Both the position numbers and the translations under genes were made by a program. A stretch of 64,000 nucleotides of DNA from assembly GCF_003576645.1 (NCBI RefSeq), contig NC_044924.1, positions 20,539,810 through 20,603,809 on the forward strand, in the 5' to 3' direction. Origin of the DNA: Ipomoea triloba (lineage: Eukaryota > Streptophyta > Magnoliopsida > Solanales > Convolvulaceae). The notes under the pieces were generated by a model. It had not been told where the DNA came from. It saw only the letters and a program-made list of their open reading frames with translations, and ran no database searches. Shown piece after piece: positions 35,357 to 47,457 of this stretch (within the stretch, counting starts at the first letter, position 1; the number at the start of each line of letters is the position of its first letter).

Positions 35357-35816
35357 TGTGACACCCCGGGTTGGTCAACCCTACAACCGGGGGTGTCACA
35401 AGGTGGTATCAGAGCCTAGGATCGAGTCAACCTAGGTTTGTTAAGATAAGCTTAAGTTACTGTGTCACCCTAACCCAAGTGTAAACCTTTCGGAACGGAA
35501 TCGGAGCTGGTGGCTGGATAGCAGTAAAGGGGATCACCTATCATTGCTGCACATAATCTTGAAAATTGTTCATTGTGTGATATAATCTCTGTTAATGATC
35601 GTATGTGTTTGTTGTTAGTAATTGTGATTGTTTGATGATTCGGAAAGTAGGATACACTACTGACTATAGTGCCCTACTGTAGCACTTTGTTGATAAATGT
35701 GGTAAAGTGAGTAGTGACGTTGTAGTATAGTAATTGAGTAGATACGATGCTGCGTTCGGGGTGGTTAGGTTGCGAAATTCTAACCCTTTTGGAAGCTGAT
35801 TGCTTGTTCAGTATAT

Positions 35817-37195
35817 ATGCCTCCTAGACCGGAAACACGTAGTAGTGCGGGCAACGAAGAAACCTCTACCATGGATCGCATGGTGCAGATGATGGAAAGA
35901 ATGGCTGAGTTCATGATGGCTCAGCAGGCTCCAGACCAAAATCAAGTTCAACCCCGAGTAGATTATGCTAAAGCAATAGCCAGCAGACACCCTCCGACCT
36001 ATGCCGGAGAAGAAGATCCCGTGGTTCTGGAAGAGTGGATCAGGACATTTGACAAGTTGTTGGACGCAGTAAACTGCCCTGCGGATCAGAGAATATCCTC
36101 GGCTGTGTACTACCTCACAAAGGCTGCGGACAATTGGTGGACTACAACTGGGCCTGATCTTTTGCAAGAACCAGACTTCGATTGGGAAGACTTCAAAACA
36201 GCATTGAGGGCTCAGTTTTACACTGAAAGAATTCGAGGAATTAAATGCGAAGAATTTCTAAGGCTGAGACAGAAAGGGGCAAGTATTCAGGAGTACTATG
36301 CAAAGTACATAGAACTGCTAAGATTCGCCCAGGATATCGTGCCGGATGACGTGAGTAAGGCCAGAAGATTCGTGCGCGGCATGGACTGGGATAACCGAAG
36401 AGCCCTTGCACCGTTTATGTGTTCGACCTTGAAAGAGGCATATGAACGGGCGTCGGACCATTATCAAGTGCACCTGGATCAGCAGGAGGTGTACGACCGA
36501 AACAAGAGAAAGGCCGAGGCGCAGCAGGGGAAATCGAAACTTGAAGGCAAGAAACCAAACTTTGGAGAAGCCAGTAGCAGGCAAGGAGAAAGAAAGGGGG
36601 AAGTAATCCAAGTAAGGGGTTACCCATGTCCACGGTGCGGGAGGATCCACCCTGGTGAAAACTATCGAGGGGAGAAACTTACATGCTTCCAGTGCGGCCG
36701 AGTGGGGCACAGGCAAAGGAACTGCCCTATTCAACTACGGCGCTATCTGAATCCACCCCTGAATCTGAATCAAGGGGGAGGGTTTACTGGAGAACCGAGG
36801 CAGGGACAATTTAGCGGTGGAAATGGCAGAGGGAATAATGTCCCACAAGTAAGCCAGGGGAGACCGTCGAGTGTTGCTTCCAATATTACCAACAATAGAG
36901 GAAAACAGCCAGTTGGGGCCAGCAATTCAGGAAGCCAGGAGAGAATTTTCGTTGTCAATAGCGCCCAGGCTCAAGCAAGCGACACCGTTGCTGGTACCTT
37001 CCTAATAAACTCTGTGCCTGGTTTAGTTCTATTTGATACAGGAGACACGAATTCTTTCATCTCTTGTATGTTTGCTGATAAATTGGGGTTAAGATCTGCT
37101 ACTAGGTTAAACCTTAACGTAATGACTGCCTCAGGACTAGTAGTAGCTTGTAAGAACATATATGAGAATGTTTCTATAGAGATAGAGGGGGGTTA
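35817..37195 (+). pseudogene. Gypsy gag with zinc knuckle and protease start
   Basis: The 459-residue frame contains a retrotransposon gag domain (about residues 60-210, with WWTTTGPDLL and GIKCEEFLRLRQKG), a CCHC knuckle (CFQCGRVGHRQRNC, about residue 290) and the aspartic protease start (GLVLFDTGDTNSFIS, about residue 405). It encodes particle protein and the processing enzyme. The frame stops at TAA in protease and resumes in another frame at 37225, so the polyprotein is broken. The listed start is approximate: a plausible ATG lies at 35818 in frame with the Pro-Arg-Pro opening. Confidence 0.85.
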
Positions 37196-37224
37196 ACTGT
37201 CCCGGGAATCTTATTCGGTTTGAG

Positions 37225-37576
37225 TTGGAAGGTATAGATGTGGTATTGGGAATGGACTGGTTAGAGAAATATAAAGCTAGGATAGCTTGTAATGGAAAGA
37301 AAATTATGTTAAGAGGACCGAAAGGGAAAAGGGTTTCATATCGAGGAATCGAGAAGGAGCCCGAACCAAAACTGATGACAATACGTAGGCTGAGAAAATA
37401 CGCACAAAAGGGGTATGGAGTGTACCTCTGTCTGGTGCAGGATATGGAAGTAGAAAAACTGGAGATCAGTCGGATCCCAGTTGTGTGTGAATTTCCGGAC
37501 GTGTTTCCCGATGATCTTGCGGGAATGCCCCCTGAAAGAGAAGTGGAATTCACCATTTACCTGATGCCAGGAACAT
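37225..37576 (+). pseudogene. Gypsy protease end and RT beginning
   Basis: The frame continues protease (IDVVLGMDWLEKYKARI) and the linker toward RT (FPDVFPDDLAGMPPEREVEF). It ends at the N at 37577, where AT-rich LTR-like sequence begins. The catalytic RT core is absent. The deletion either is real or reflects an assembly join at the N. Confidence 0.85.
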
Positions 37577-37577
37577 N

Positions 37578-39767
37578 GTATATGTGTGTGATATATATAT
37601 ATCTATATAATATATATTATGTACGGATTATATATATTATGTGTGTGTGGGTTATGTATATATATTACATGTGTGTGTGATATACATATATATATGTTAC
37701 GTGGGTGTGTAATATATATATACATTACGTGTGTGTGTGGTATAATATATATATATATATGTGTATAGAATACATATTATATATATGATATATATATATA
37801 CCGTAACACATATATATATTATGTTGTAAAATATATGTATTATCCATATACATTATATCATGTACCATATACCTTTTGTATACCTATATTATATGTTATA
37901 TTACCAATTACATGCTATCGATATATATTATATTATATACCGTATATATATGATATATATGAGTATAGGTATGTTAATGTTATATATGTATAGGTATAGG
38001 TAGTGTATGTGAACTATGTGTTGTGAACGTGAATGAGTTAATAAAGTGCGTGGTAGCATAGGAAAGAATTTGATAGTGTAATCATGCCATGTTGGTTGTT
38101 GTCGTGATATGTGAACTTATGTACTACATGTTGAAGAGTGTATGAGTAGGAAAGGTGAGCGTATTGTCGGAACAAGAGTAGTTAATGTTTAAAATGAATA
38201 AAACCTTAGTTTCAAGAAGTTACGAGGACCTTGTTGTCTTTTTACCTCGGGCTATAATTACCGAAGGTCGTCATTGATATATGTACGGTTGTATTCGTAC
38301 TTTGGCGAAGTCTATTCGCCGAGTCTCTACGTCACTCATGTATGGCTAGATTGTGGGGGTGTGCACACTTAAGCGTATTGACTCTGTCGTCTCCGGGTTG
38401 GTGTCATTTTAATGGACCTAGGCGGGGCCACACTAGGGGCCATTCTAATGAACCTTCGTCCAAGGGACCGAGAAGAGAATTTGGGTAATGACCGCAAGAC
38501 CAAGTTCCAGGTTCATTCGGTCAACCGACAAGGAATATTCAACATTTCCTATAAGGCCTCATACTTTGAAATGAAACTAAGTCGAGTTTTCATAAATAAT
38601 GGTTGAATCAATGTCTATGATGAGATGTGTGATGTCTATGATGAGATGTGTGATGTCTATGATGAGATGTGTTATGCTATGATGAGATGTGCGATACTAG
38701 TTCCAAGAAACTAGACGTTTGACGTTGAGAAATGGTATATCGTGAAGTTGTCAGTTATGGTTGTGGGAATTCGCGTGTGTAATGTGAATATGATGAACTT
38801 TATGCTTATTTGTTTACATTTTAGTAATTTACAAAAATGAAAGCATGTCATTTAATAGGACATTCTATGCTATAGTCCATTGGTAAGTTAAAACATCTTT
38901 ACCTATGAATGAGAAGCTTATGGGTTCTTACTTAGCCGTCGTGCTAACGGGTGCTTCATTGTTACCCTTTAACAGATGTCATCCAGCAATGAGTCGTATA
39001 GTTCGGTAACTTCACCGAACTATAATGGCTCAGTTTTTGGATATGGAGTCTATGTACAGCATATGATAGGGGAGGACCCCTACGTACCCGGCCACACTCT
39101 GCTAGCTCCTGACGATTCCTTCTCACCATCCAGCTCTCTTGTGTCTCTGGTAGATGCTCATCTGGCTCGGTGGGGCTACTACCCAATAGAAGTTTTACCG
39201 GGTAGCGACCCCCTAGAGTTCATTGTACATTACCCATATCTCTGGGATCCCACTCCTCCCGAGGGAGAATGGTCTATGGTCATTGTCACCGATCGCTCCT
39301 TGGATCACCTTAAGTGGTTTGAGGGCGAATGGCATCTAGTTTGGGGAGAGTTTGAGATCCCAGTGTATCGTATGATCTGATAGGTGGTGGAGGTCAAGTC
39401 GGGATAGTCTAAAACTCTCTTTTTGTGTACATATTCTACAGCAGTCTTAGTAGATCAATTGCCAAACTTGGGCATTGTGGTTGTATATATATGTATCTAA
39501 AGTATGTTTTGGGGTTCTAAGGATGTCGTTATCACTCCTATGAACCTATATATATATATATATATATGTATATGTTTGGAATGTTTAACTTATACCTCTG
39601 TTGTCGAGTCAGATAGTTATGAGTTGTTACAGGTGTATGGGAAGCATGTGTAAGTCAGGAAAATTAGCCTGTGCACCTAGGGAGGAACCGCTAAAGGTTA
39701 GCCGGGTTCGACCTAGGTGTGGCGGTGATGCTCCCGGTTGTAGGGTTGACCAACCCGGGGTGTCACA
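37578..39767 (+). repeat. 3' LTR of the chromovirus-like Gypsy (5' part uncertain)
   Basis: The stretch matches the solo LTR at 26980-30075 (reverse orientation) in several blocks, including GTGTGCACACTTA, GGACCTAG and TTACTTAGCCGTCGTGCTAAC. It includes TA/TG-rich sequence at 37580-37960, four 21-bp units of GATGTCTATGATGAGATGTG (about 38608-38690), and a 134-codon frame at 38976-39380. The end CAACCCGGGGTGTCACA is the complement of the 5' remnant start. Confidence 0.75.
38976..39380 (+). CDS. 134-residue open frame inside a Gypsy LTR
   Basis: This complete ATG-to-stop frame has a Ser/Tyr-rich start and a Trp/Pro/Asp-rich body (LARWGYYPIEVLPGSDPLEF, WDPTPPEGEWSMVIV, WFEGEWHLVWGEFEIP). No known domain is recognised. 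The related solo LTR at 26980-30075 does not appear to contain it at the corresponding place, so it may have been acquired by this LTR lineage. It could also be chance, although the composition looks protein-like. It follows an ACAG acceptor-like site. Confidence 0.4.
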   Translation: MSSSNESYSSVTSPNYNGSVFGYGVYVQHMIGEDPYVPGHTLLAPDDSFSPSSSLVSLVDAHLARWGYYPIEVLPGSDPLEFIVHYPYLWDPTPPEGEWSMVIVTDRSLDHLKWFEGEWHLVWGEFEIPVYRMI

Positions 39768-39772
39768 TCACC

Positions 39773-40191
39773 CACCACAATGGTACAACTCTGCCCCTAA
39801 ACTTATTACCAATAGTACTACCAAATACCATGTAGGCTAATAATGAGTCATTAAATCCAGCTCCATACTGTTGTGGCACACAAGAAATTGGAGCCCTCCC
39901 CTTACAAAGGTTAGCTTGGTTCAGTTCAAGGCTAAAGAAGGATTTGGAGCCCTCTCCTTACAAGGAGTGGTTAGACGTAGACATGGTAAATGAGCGAGAT
40001 GATACATTGATAAAATTATGTTACAGTATTTGCTTCTCACCGTTAATAAAGGCACACACAGTTTATGGTATATGCACACAACAGACTAAACCCGTAAGTA
40101 ACGTGAACATGAGAATGAAAGTAGGTGCACACAGGCTGCTCGTAAATTGCACACAGGCACACACCTCATGGTTAACATTCCTACCCTTGTG
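39773..40191. other. MULE-2 remnant between Gypsy and Ulp1 core exon
   Basis: This presumably contains Ulp1 intron and exon remnants. Short frames exist but no clear exon can be defined. An approximate duplication of GGAGCCCTCYCCTTACAA occurs at 39892 and 39945. Motifs of the TGCACACA type appear at 40050-40170. Confidence 0.4.
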
Positions 40192-40773
40192 CAGGTCATA
40201 TTCCCAATACTCCAAGAACAACACTTCTACATAATAACGTTCGACATGCTCAAGATGAAAATTGAAATCATCGATAACTCATCCAAAAAGATCTCCAACG
40301 ACAAAAAGTATCTTAAGGTCCCGGAGGATCTGGTGAGCATTATCCCCCAAATTTTTCAAACAATACGTAGAATATTAAACTACCAAACTAAGATGCCACA
40401 ATGTTTGATAAAAACGATGTGTACAGATCGACCTTTTTCCACACACTTGTATGACGAAGGGGAAGTGATTAGAAGTGGTGACATTGCTAGGGTAACACCA
40501 ACAGGGATGCAAATGCCCTGGAGAGACAACCAAAATGTGACAGATTATGGAATCTACATCATGTGTCACATAGAAACCTTCGTCGGGCATACATTATCCT
40601 CATGGAAGTGCGGACTAGTGAAGGGTGACCTCGCATATCTACGCAACCTACAAATGATATACATGAGGGAAATCCTAATGGCCGACATCAATGAGCAGCG
40701 AGTTTTCAACATTAAGAGGGCAACCCAATTCCAACATGAGTTTTTCCTTAGTTATGCCACGCAAGGCAACTGA
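40192..40773 (+). pseudogene. Ulp1-like catalytic exon of MULE-2, catalytic Cys lost
   Basis: After an acceptor (TTGTGCAG, ending 40194) the exon encodes VIFPILQEQHFYIITFDMLK (catalytic His), IEIIDNS (Asp), then QMPWRDNQNVTDYGIYIMCH. At the Cys position of the C48 family there is Tyr (DYG instead of DCG), a single G-to-A type change. The frame otherwise runs 190 codons to TGA. It is downstream of the Gypsy insertion and faces the minus-strand transposase. Confidence 0.8.
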
Positions 40774-41848
40774 CCAAGATGCAATGATGAAAACTGTTTG
40801 ATTTAGACTGTTTGGTTTTTGGTGAACACGTACACCATAACATTATCATCAACTTAACCTAGCAGCAGACTGTGGATTACTAGTAAATTTTTTGTTAGTT
40901 GAAAATGGTTAGGGTACACACCGACACACCGTGACTTGTAGCATTGTTCGTAGTTGCTTTATTTTTGTTTGTGCACCTATATTACCATGCGTGTGCATTC
41001 CCGGGTGTAATCCTGTTTGTGTAATGGTAGTGAGATCCATGATGTGTTAAAAACACACTAATTTAGACACCCTGTGCAACAGTGAATGAAAGTATATGCA
41101 TGTTTGATTTTATGAGTTGCATTTCCGGGATTTTAAAAGTAATAACCAGCACATGCAAATTGTATTGCAGATACCCTGTGCACTAGTGTACAGAAGTGTG
41201 TGCATGCTAGATACACAACACAAAATCTAATTTGGCAGTGTGTGTTTGTGATTTGGGAAACATGCAACATCAGTACTTAATGCAAAATTGAATTCATAAC
41301 TAAGTTGCTTTATTTTTTATTGTGCATTATTTTTTATTGTACGAACCAGGATACAGTGAACCATCAAAAGTATCCGCTAGTGTACATTGTGTCTATCAGA
41401 TGTGCATATTGTGGTGTAATTAAGTTTTCTATTTCCCCCTACTAAACGAAAGCACCCAGCCGGGCAGCACGTGAGTGCACAACCCCTACTAACTGAAAGC
41501 ACCAAAACTCCATACAGACATGCACACAGCACCATAATAAACTGCAAATGGATGAAAAACTTTACGGAAGCGAACATATCTGAGTGATCAAACCAACTAA
41601 CACAAAGCAAGATCAATCCTTCCCAGATGTGCACACACCACATAAGTAAAGTGCACATGGGCAAAACCATAACGGGTGCCAACACAGTTGAATAACAAAC
41701 AAAATGGAAACAAGAAATAACATTTAATAGTAACAAAGGACTAGACAAGAGTGAAGAAATAAATGTTTAATAGTAAACAATAACAATACCCAATGTCTAA
41801 CACAACCCACTAAAATAACACCTCCCGCCTACATGCAAGCAATGAAAA
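40774..41848. other. MULE-2 convergence zone with TGCACA motifs
   Basis: No gene is seen. It lies between the 3' ends of the protease and transposase genes. GTGCA/TGCAC-containing words are frequent (for example near 40960, 41060, 41180, 41520, 41640), on both strands, unlike the strand-biased motif of MULE-1. Confidence 0.45.
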
Positions 41849-44800
41849 CTACTCCTTGGCCTTTGACTTTGCCTTTGCCTTCGGATTTAATGGGCAGTTG
41901 CGGCTGTCATGACCATCACATTTGTGGCACATCTTGCACTCACGAGTTGACTGCGCAACTTTCTCTGATGCAAGCTCTTTTGAGGATTTGAACCGCTTAC
42001 CATAACCCTTATTCTTAGCAACAGTAGGGGGTGGACAAAAATCTCTGGAGATGTGAGCTCGCCCCCAAATGACCGAATAACGCAAGACTTACCCATAGAT
42101 GAAGCTAAAGTACTATCCGGATCAACAAATGACTGTCTCAACTCCTTCAAAACACGAGACAACTCCAACACACGATCCGAATTATCATCAGCAAGTGCAA
42201 CACAACTATAAAAATCATTCCAAACCTCCTTCATGGGACCCTTGGTAGAGCCCACCCGTAAAATAGAAACATCATGCACACCATCTATATCATAAATTTG
42301 ACGCTTGTAGGCATCACGTGTCCACCGAGAAACAATGTTGCACAGCGAAATAGAGTCCAAACGAGCATCCTTGAAAACAAGAAAGATATGCCTACAGAGC
42401 AACCCAACCCGCTCAAACATCTTACACGAACAAGAAGCAGTTGTCTCAGCCATATTAAATACAACCACATTTACAACACCATTTGCACCCTCTACTCCAA
42501 CACGTTTCACAACACCATCCACCGCAGAAGACAAAACATGATAGTCAAAGCAACTAGCAACAATCTCTACCTGCACGTCGTAGAAAATAGTAATGATATA
42601 AACAATAATAGCATAACGCTCAATAGCCAATGACGTCTTAACCACGGGCAAATATCCCTCACATGTAGCATCGAGCTTAGCCTACTTATGGCTTTGACTA
42701 TCAATCGCACCTTCAAAGTGAATAAAGAACTCCACTAAGCTTGCATGACAATTAGTGCAAGCCCCAAATGAACTATTCTGTGATTCAGACCTAGATGTAG
42801 TCCGAACCAAACCACCCATAGGCAAGTCCGGAAAAAAGCAGGAACCAAAAATGCACGCTGTTGACACTGAAAATTTACAAATTTTGATTATTTATCAATA
42901 TTAGTATATTTATTTAAATGTATTTGGATAATATTGATATTATCTAATTTGTTAATTAGATAATATCAAAAGAGTTTGAATTTATCAAAACTCTTTATCC
43001 TACATCTATAAATAGGACCTTTCATTTCTATGTATTCATCCTAGGAAAAATCATAGAAATAGATTTGAAGCTTATTATTTAGAGAATTAGAGATCATGAT
43101 CATGAAAATAAAAGCCCCATGATCCTAAATGTAAAAGTTCCTCCTTGAAAATCATGCATATCATGCTGATCCAAACCTCCTGAAGATCAAGCCATTTGAA
43201 ATCCGGAGGCCCTTCAGAAGAACAAGCATATAAATTCTTCTCTGAAGATCAAGCCACTTGAAATCCGGAGGCCCTTCAATGGAGCTTCAAGACATCAACT
43301 GAAGAATCAGAAGACCACATATCCAGAGCTTGTACCCACACCCCACATTGATATTCCGTGTAACTTAGAATTTTGAATTTTGAATTAATATATATATTCA
43401 AATTTCTTTGTTCACAAATTGGTACGCCCAGTGGGACATCTCTGCCTCTCATCTCTTCATAGGCACCGATATGGGCGCAAACCCCATATGAAATTTGAAA
43501 TGGAGGAATCTAAATGATATTCCTCGGCACGAGTTAAAACGACCTAATGTTCAAGGCTCCTTGGCACGAGTTAAAACGTCCTCATATCCATATCTCCTTG
43601 GCACGAGTTAAAACGGCCTCATATTCATATCTCCTTGGCACGAGTTAAAACGGCCTTATATCTTAACTGTAGTGTCGAGACTTTCTTGCACTACATACTT
43701 TCGCGTTCGCGTGGTATATGCTCTCAAGTGGTGTACAAGCAAGTCTCGAGGGGGCATTTGTTGACACTGAAAATTTACAAATTTTGATTATTTATCAATA
43801 TTAGTATATTTATTTAAATGTATTTGGATAATATTGATATTATCTAATTTGTTAATTAGATAATATCAAAAGAGTTTGAATTTATCAAAACTCTTTATCC
43901 TACAGCTATAAATAGGACCTTTCATTTCTATGTATTCATCCTAGGAACTATAAATAGGACCTTTCATTTCTATGTATTCATCCTAGGAAAAATCATAGAA
44001 ATAGATTTGAAGCTTATTATTTAGAGAATTAGAGATCATGATCAAGATTTGAAGCTTATTATTTAGAGAATTAGAGATCATGATCATGAAAATAAAAGCC
44101 CCATGATCCTAAATGTAAAAGTTCCTCCTTGAAAATCATGCCTATCATGTTGATCAAACCTCATGAAGATCAAGCCATTTGAAATCCGGAGGCCCTTCAG
44201 AAGAACAAGCATATAAGTTCTTCTCTGAAGATCAAGCCACTTGAAATCCGGAGGCCCTTCAATGGAGCGTCAAGACATCAATTGAAGAATCAGAGGACCA
44301 CATATCCAGAGCTTGTACCCACACCCCATATTGATATACTACGCGTAACCAGAATTTTGAATCCCATATTATTATTCAAAATTTATTTGTTCACACACGC
44401 AACTCAAACATCTACTGAAGCCATCTATGCTCGCCAAGACCATGCACCTCCATAACCTCAAGCCATTTAGATTCAAACTGCTCTATCGTCATACACTCAT
44501 CCCACACAACATCATTAAGAGCCCAACGAAATGATTGATCATTGGCAAGCACCGCACCAACCTTTGTCATGATATGCCACATATAAAATCGATGGCATGA
44601 AGAAGTGAAAACCCTCGGCACAGCAACCCGCAAAGGTGGTCTTGATCTGTGATAACGTATGTTGGCTCGTGACCCATAGCTCGTTTGAAATTATCAAGCA
44701 ACCACACATAGGAGTCAATATCTTCCTTTGCAATCAACCCCGCAGCAAATGTCATAGGTTTCTTGTGACTATCCATGCTAGTAAATGGTACGAACACCAG

Positions 44801-45345
44801 ATTATACCTACACACACCCCAGCACCGTATAGTTAAAAAAAAACACAATATAAACAGAGTGAAAAGAGCCAATGAGATAGTGCGTTCAAATAACAAGTGC
44901 ACACGCTGTATTCTATAAATGCACACACCAGATGCTGTTAAATGGGCTCACAATTCAAATCCACAAAAAACAAATAAAAATGCAAACACCACCCCATAGG
45001 AGTCCCAAAAAAAAAAACAAATTCCATTATGAACAAAGAACATACTCATGCAACTTTCAAAAAATACTCAACCGCAAAAACGCGCAACATGAACCATCGT
45101 TACCCTGCAAACAGCAAACACGTGCACACGCCTATCTCCAAATATGCACACACCAGAACATGTTAACCCGAGACACTGGTCAGATATAATAGAAAACACC
45201 AAAAACCCCATAATGCAAACACAAGTAAAGGGAAGCCCAAAAAAAATCCATCACAATAGAGATGCACACGACGTGAAGAAGATATGCACAAACCTGTTAG
45301 TCTGATATATCGCATCGAAGGAGACAACATCACCAAAGCACGCAA
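41849..45345 (-). pseudogene. MULE transposase of MULE-2, interrupted
   Basis: On minus, from 45345: GDVVSFDAIYQTNR with the first catalytic Asp, an intron, then FVPFTSMDSHKKPMTFAAGL, YVITDQDHL with the second Asp, and FYMWHI. Then a 1.5-kb LTR element (42859-44395), RTTSRSESQNSSFG, the SWIM finger (SCSCKMFERVGLLCRHIFL) and a C-terminal CCHC knuckle (CHKCDGHDSRNC) with a Lys/Ala-rich tail ending at 41849. Frames change several times and a TAG stands near 44411. The N-terminal FAR1 part is not seen because the CACTA element begins at 45350. Confidence 0.82.
42859..44395 (+). mobile_element. Short non-autonomous LTR element
   Basis: CACGC flanks it at 42854-42858 and 44396-44400. The LTRs (42859-43416, 558 bp; 43759-44395, 637 bp) begin TGTTGACACTG and end TTCACA/TTCACA. 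The 3' LTR is longer because of two private tandem duplications, 42 bp near 43908-43990 and 38 bp near 44005-44090. The 342-bp interior has the leader TTGGTACGCCCAGTGGGAC, four units of CTTGGCACGAGTTAAAACG (43529-43660) and a purine tract (GAGGGGGC). It has no coding capacity. The leader resembles that of the Tat-like Gypsy starting at 56482, a likely source of proteins. Confidence 0.9.
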
Positions 45346-45619
45346 AATTCACTACAAGAAATTTGACATTTAGTGACGAAAGAATTAACGACCTTATAAA
45401 AAACGTCGCTAAACACAACATTTTGCGACGTTATATTGCATATCATCACTATTTATACTTTTTTGAGTAATTAAAATTTTATTACTTCTTACTGACAAAA
45501 TTTTATGTTTTTTCATCGGCAAAGGTATAGAAAAGACGACGTTACATAAAAAATGTCACTAAAGCTTTTTTTTTTTTTTTCCAAATGAGTTGTGAAATAA
45601 ATCGTCGCTAAAAGTAAAA

Positions 45620-47457
45620 TGTAATTTTACCAGGAAATAAAATTTTGTTCGCGCCCTTTACTTATAATAAAAAAATGCAATAATAATCTGTAAAAGTTAT
45701 TTTCATCTTTGTTTTTACAAAGTCACATCAATTTCTCAAATCTCAAGCACACTTAGAGTACCTTCAAAGAATCCATGGATGCTCTCATGTCTTCACCAAA
45801 TTGAACTCAAAATCAACTTCGACTGTCCTCCCTTCTATAACCATAGCCGCCATCGATCAACAGAAGGAAACCAACTGCCCTCAGCTCATCCACTGCCACT
45901 GCACGCCGGAGGAGCTCTCGCTACCGATTGTCGATGCTGACCAAACTCACCGGGGAGATCCAGCCGCCAGAATTAGTCAGGTCCCTGCTTCGCTGTGATC
46001 CCAAGATCTTCATTTCAGATCTGACCTTCGAAATACAGTCAAAAGCTAACAGGTTAGAAGAGAGGGGTTCGTAGTAGGTGTATTAAGTAGTTGGAGAAGG
46101 TGGAAATTAAGAAGAACATAAGAGAAGTAGTGCTGCAATACATCAATAGAAATTGTACACAGTGATGAAGAAGAAGATGTTCTATACCTAGGTGAGTCTA
46201 AACCCTAAGTAACAAATCTTCACTAACCATGTGTAAATCCAAATTGGTTGACAGGTGAGACATTAGAGCATGAAGTAGAGAAAACTATGGTTGACTTTGA
46301 TCTTGTTTCTTATTATAATTTCTCCTGGAGCTGTTGATTTTTTATTTTTATTTAAAATTTTCCTGTAGTTTTTTTTTTGGTAAAATTTTTTTACTGTTGT
46401 GTGTATCTTTTTCCCATGTTCAGTATCCTTCCATTCAAACTCTATATGTAAATTTGAACATATTGATAATAGTATAACATTGTATAAATGATTATACTTA
46501 TCTTCTCTGTAAAGTACTGTGTATCAAATAAATTAAAATATAACAAAAAAAAAACTAATCTTGACCTTTTCTTTCTTCTATTCTGAGTGTTTGTTTTTGT
46601 AAAATCTATATGTTCAATTTTTTTTTTTTTAGTTTTTAAATGCAAACATGATATATGACCTTCATATGTATGTTTAGTGATTCTCTAGCTAGTTGCCTTT
46701 ACCATTAGTATTCACTCTCTATGTAAGTTTCAACAAATAAATTTTAAAGATCCAAATCAATGACTCATTTTTGAAACAGTAGGCCGATATTGTGAGAATT
46801 ACATCAATAATGAAAAAAAATAAAATTCATTGAAAACTAAGCAGCACATCTTCTTCATCTCATACTTTTTAACTTTGCTCTTCCATCACTCTTTGATTTG
46901 ATAAGCTTTCTGGAACATAAAAAAAAGTCTATTTAGTCCACAAAAGACCTGCACTCATGAGCACAGAGTATTGTTTTGTTTCTCTCTGTAAAAATGTATG
47001 TATGTATGTATCTGCCTTATTAATTTATATTTTGGTAGTATTAATGTCAGTTAGATGATACGATCATATATTGAGATATTTTAGGTTATGTGTTTTTAAT
47101 GAAGAAGGGAATTGGGAAAAAGATGAAGAAGTAAACCATATATATTCTGAAATTTGTAAATTATAATTTTATTCATATTTAAAATTTTCTATTATATATG
47201 TTTGCATTAAAGATATTTATGAAATTGAACTAATCATATTTTCAATTCTATAAGTGATTTATTCTCTTTTGTTGTTTTGCAGTTAGTAATTTTGAAAAGT
47301 GCATTGACCGTGCAATTGCAATACAGAGGTATTTTTTATTTTATTTTACTATTGTGCCTTTGGTTAAAAATGCTAGTTTGCATTTATATTTCCTTTGTTT
47401 AAGAATGCGGCTATTGTATTCATTTGGTTGATTCCTTTTCCATTCATATATATTTTG
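45620..47457. other. CACTA 5' region upstream of the transposase gene
   Basis: No coding region is recognised. A slightly GC-richer part at 45760-46010 may be a 5' UTR exon, and the region up to 47340 is AT-rich and intron-like. A small ATGT tract lies at 46996-47013. Confidence 0.4.

Larger units (their letters stand above)
35357..39767 (+). mobile_element. Chromovirus-like Ty3/Gypsy, pol-deleted
   Basis: TCACC flanks both ends (35352-35356 and 39768-39772). The 5' LTR is reduced to a 44-bp palindrome-like remnant (35357-35400, TGTGACACCCC..GGGTGTCACA). The primer site TGGTATCAGAGCC (35404-35416), complementary to initiator Met-tRNA, follows. Gag and protease are present, and the start of RT is cut at the N at 37577, after which LTR-like AT-rich sequence runs to the end CAACCCGGGGTGTCACA. 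The element lacks RT, RNase H and integrase. It sits in the MULE-2 protease gene. Confidence 0.87.
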
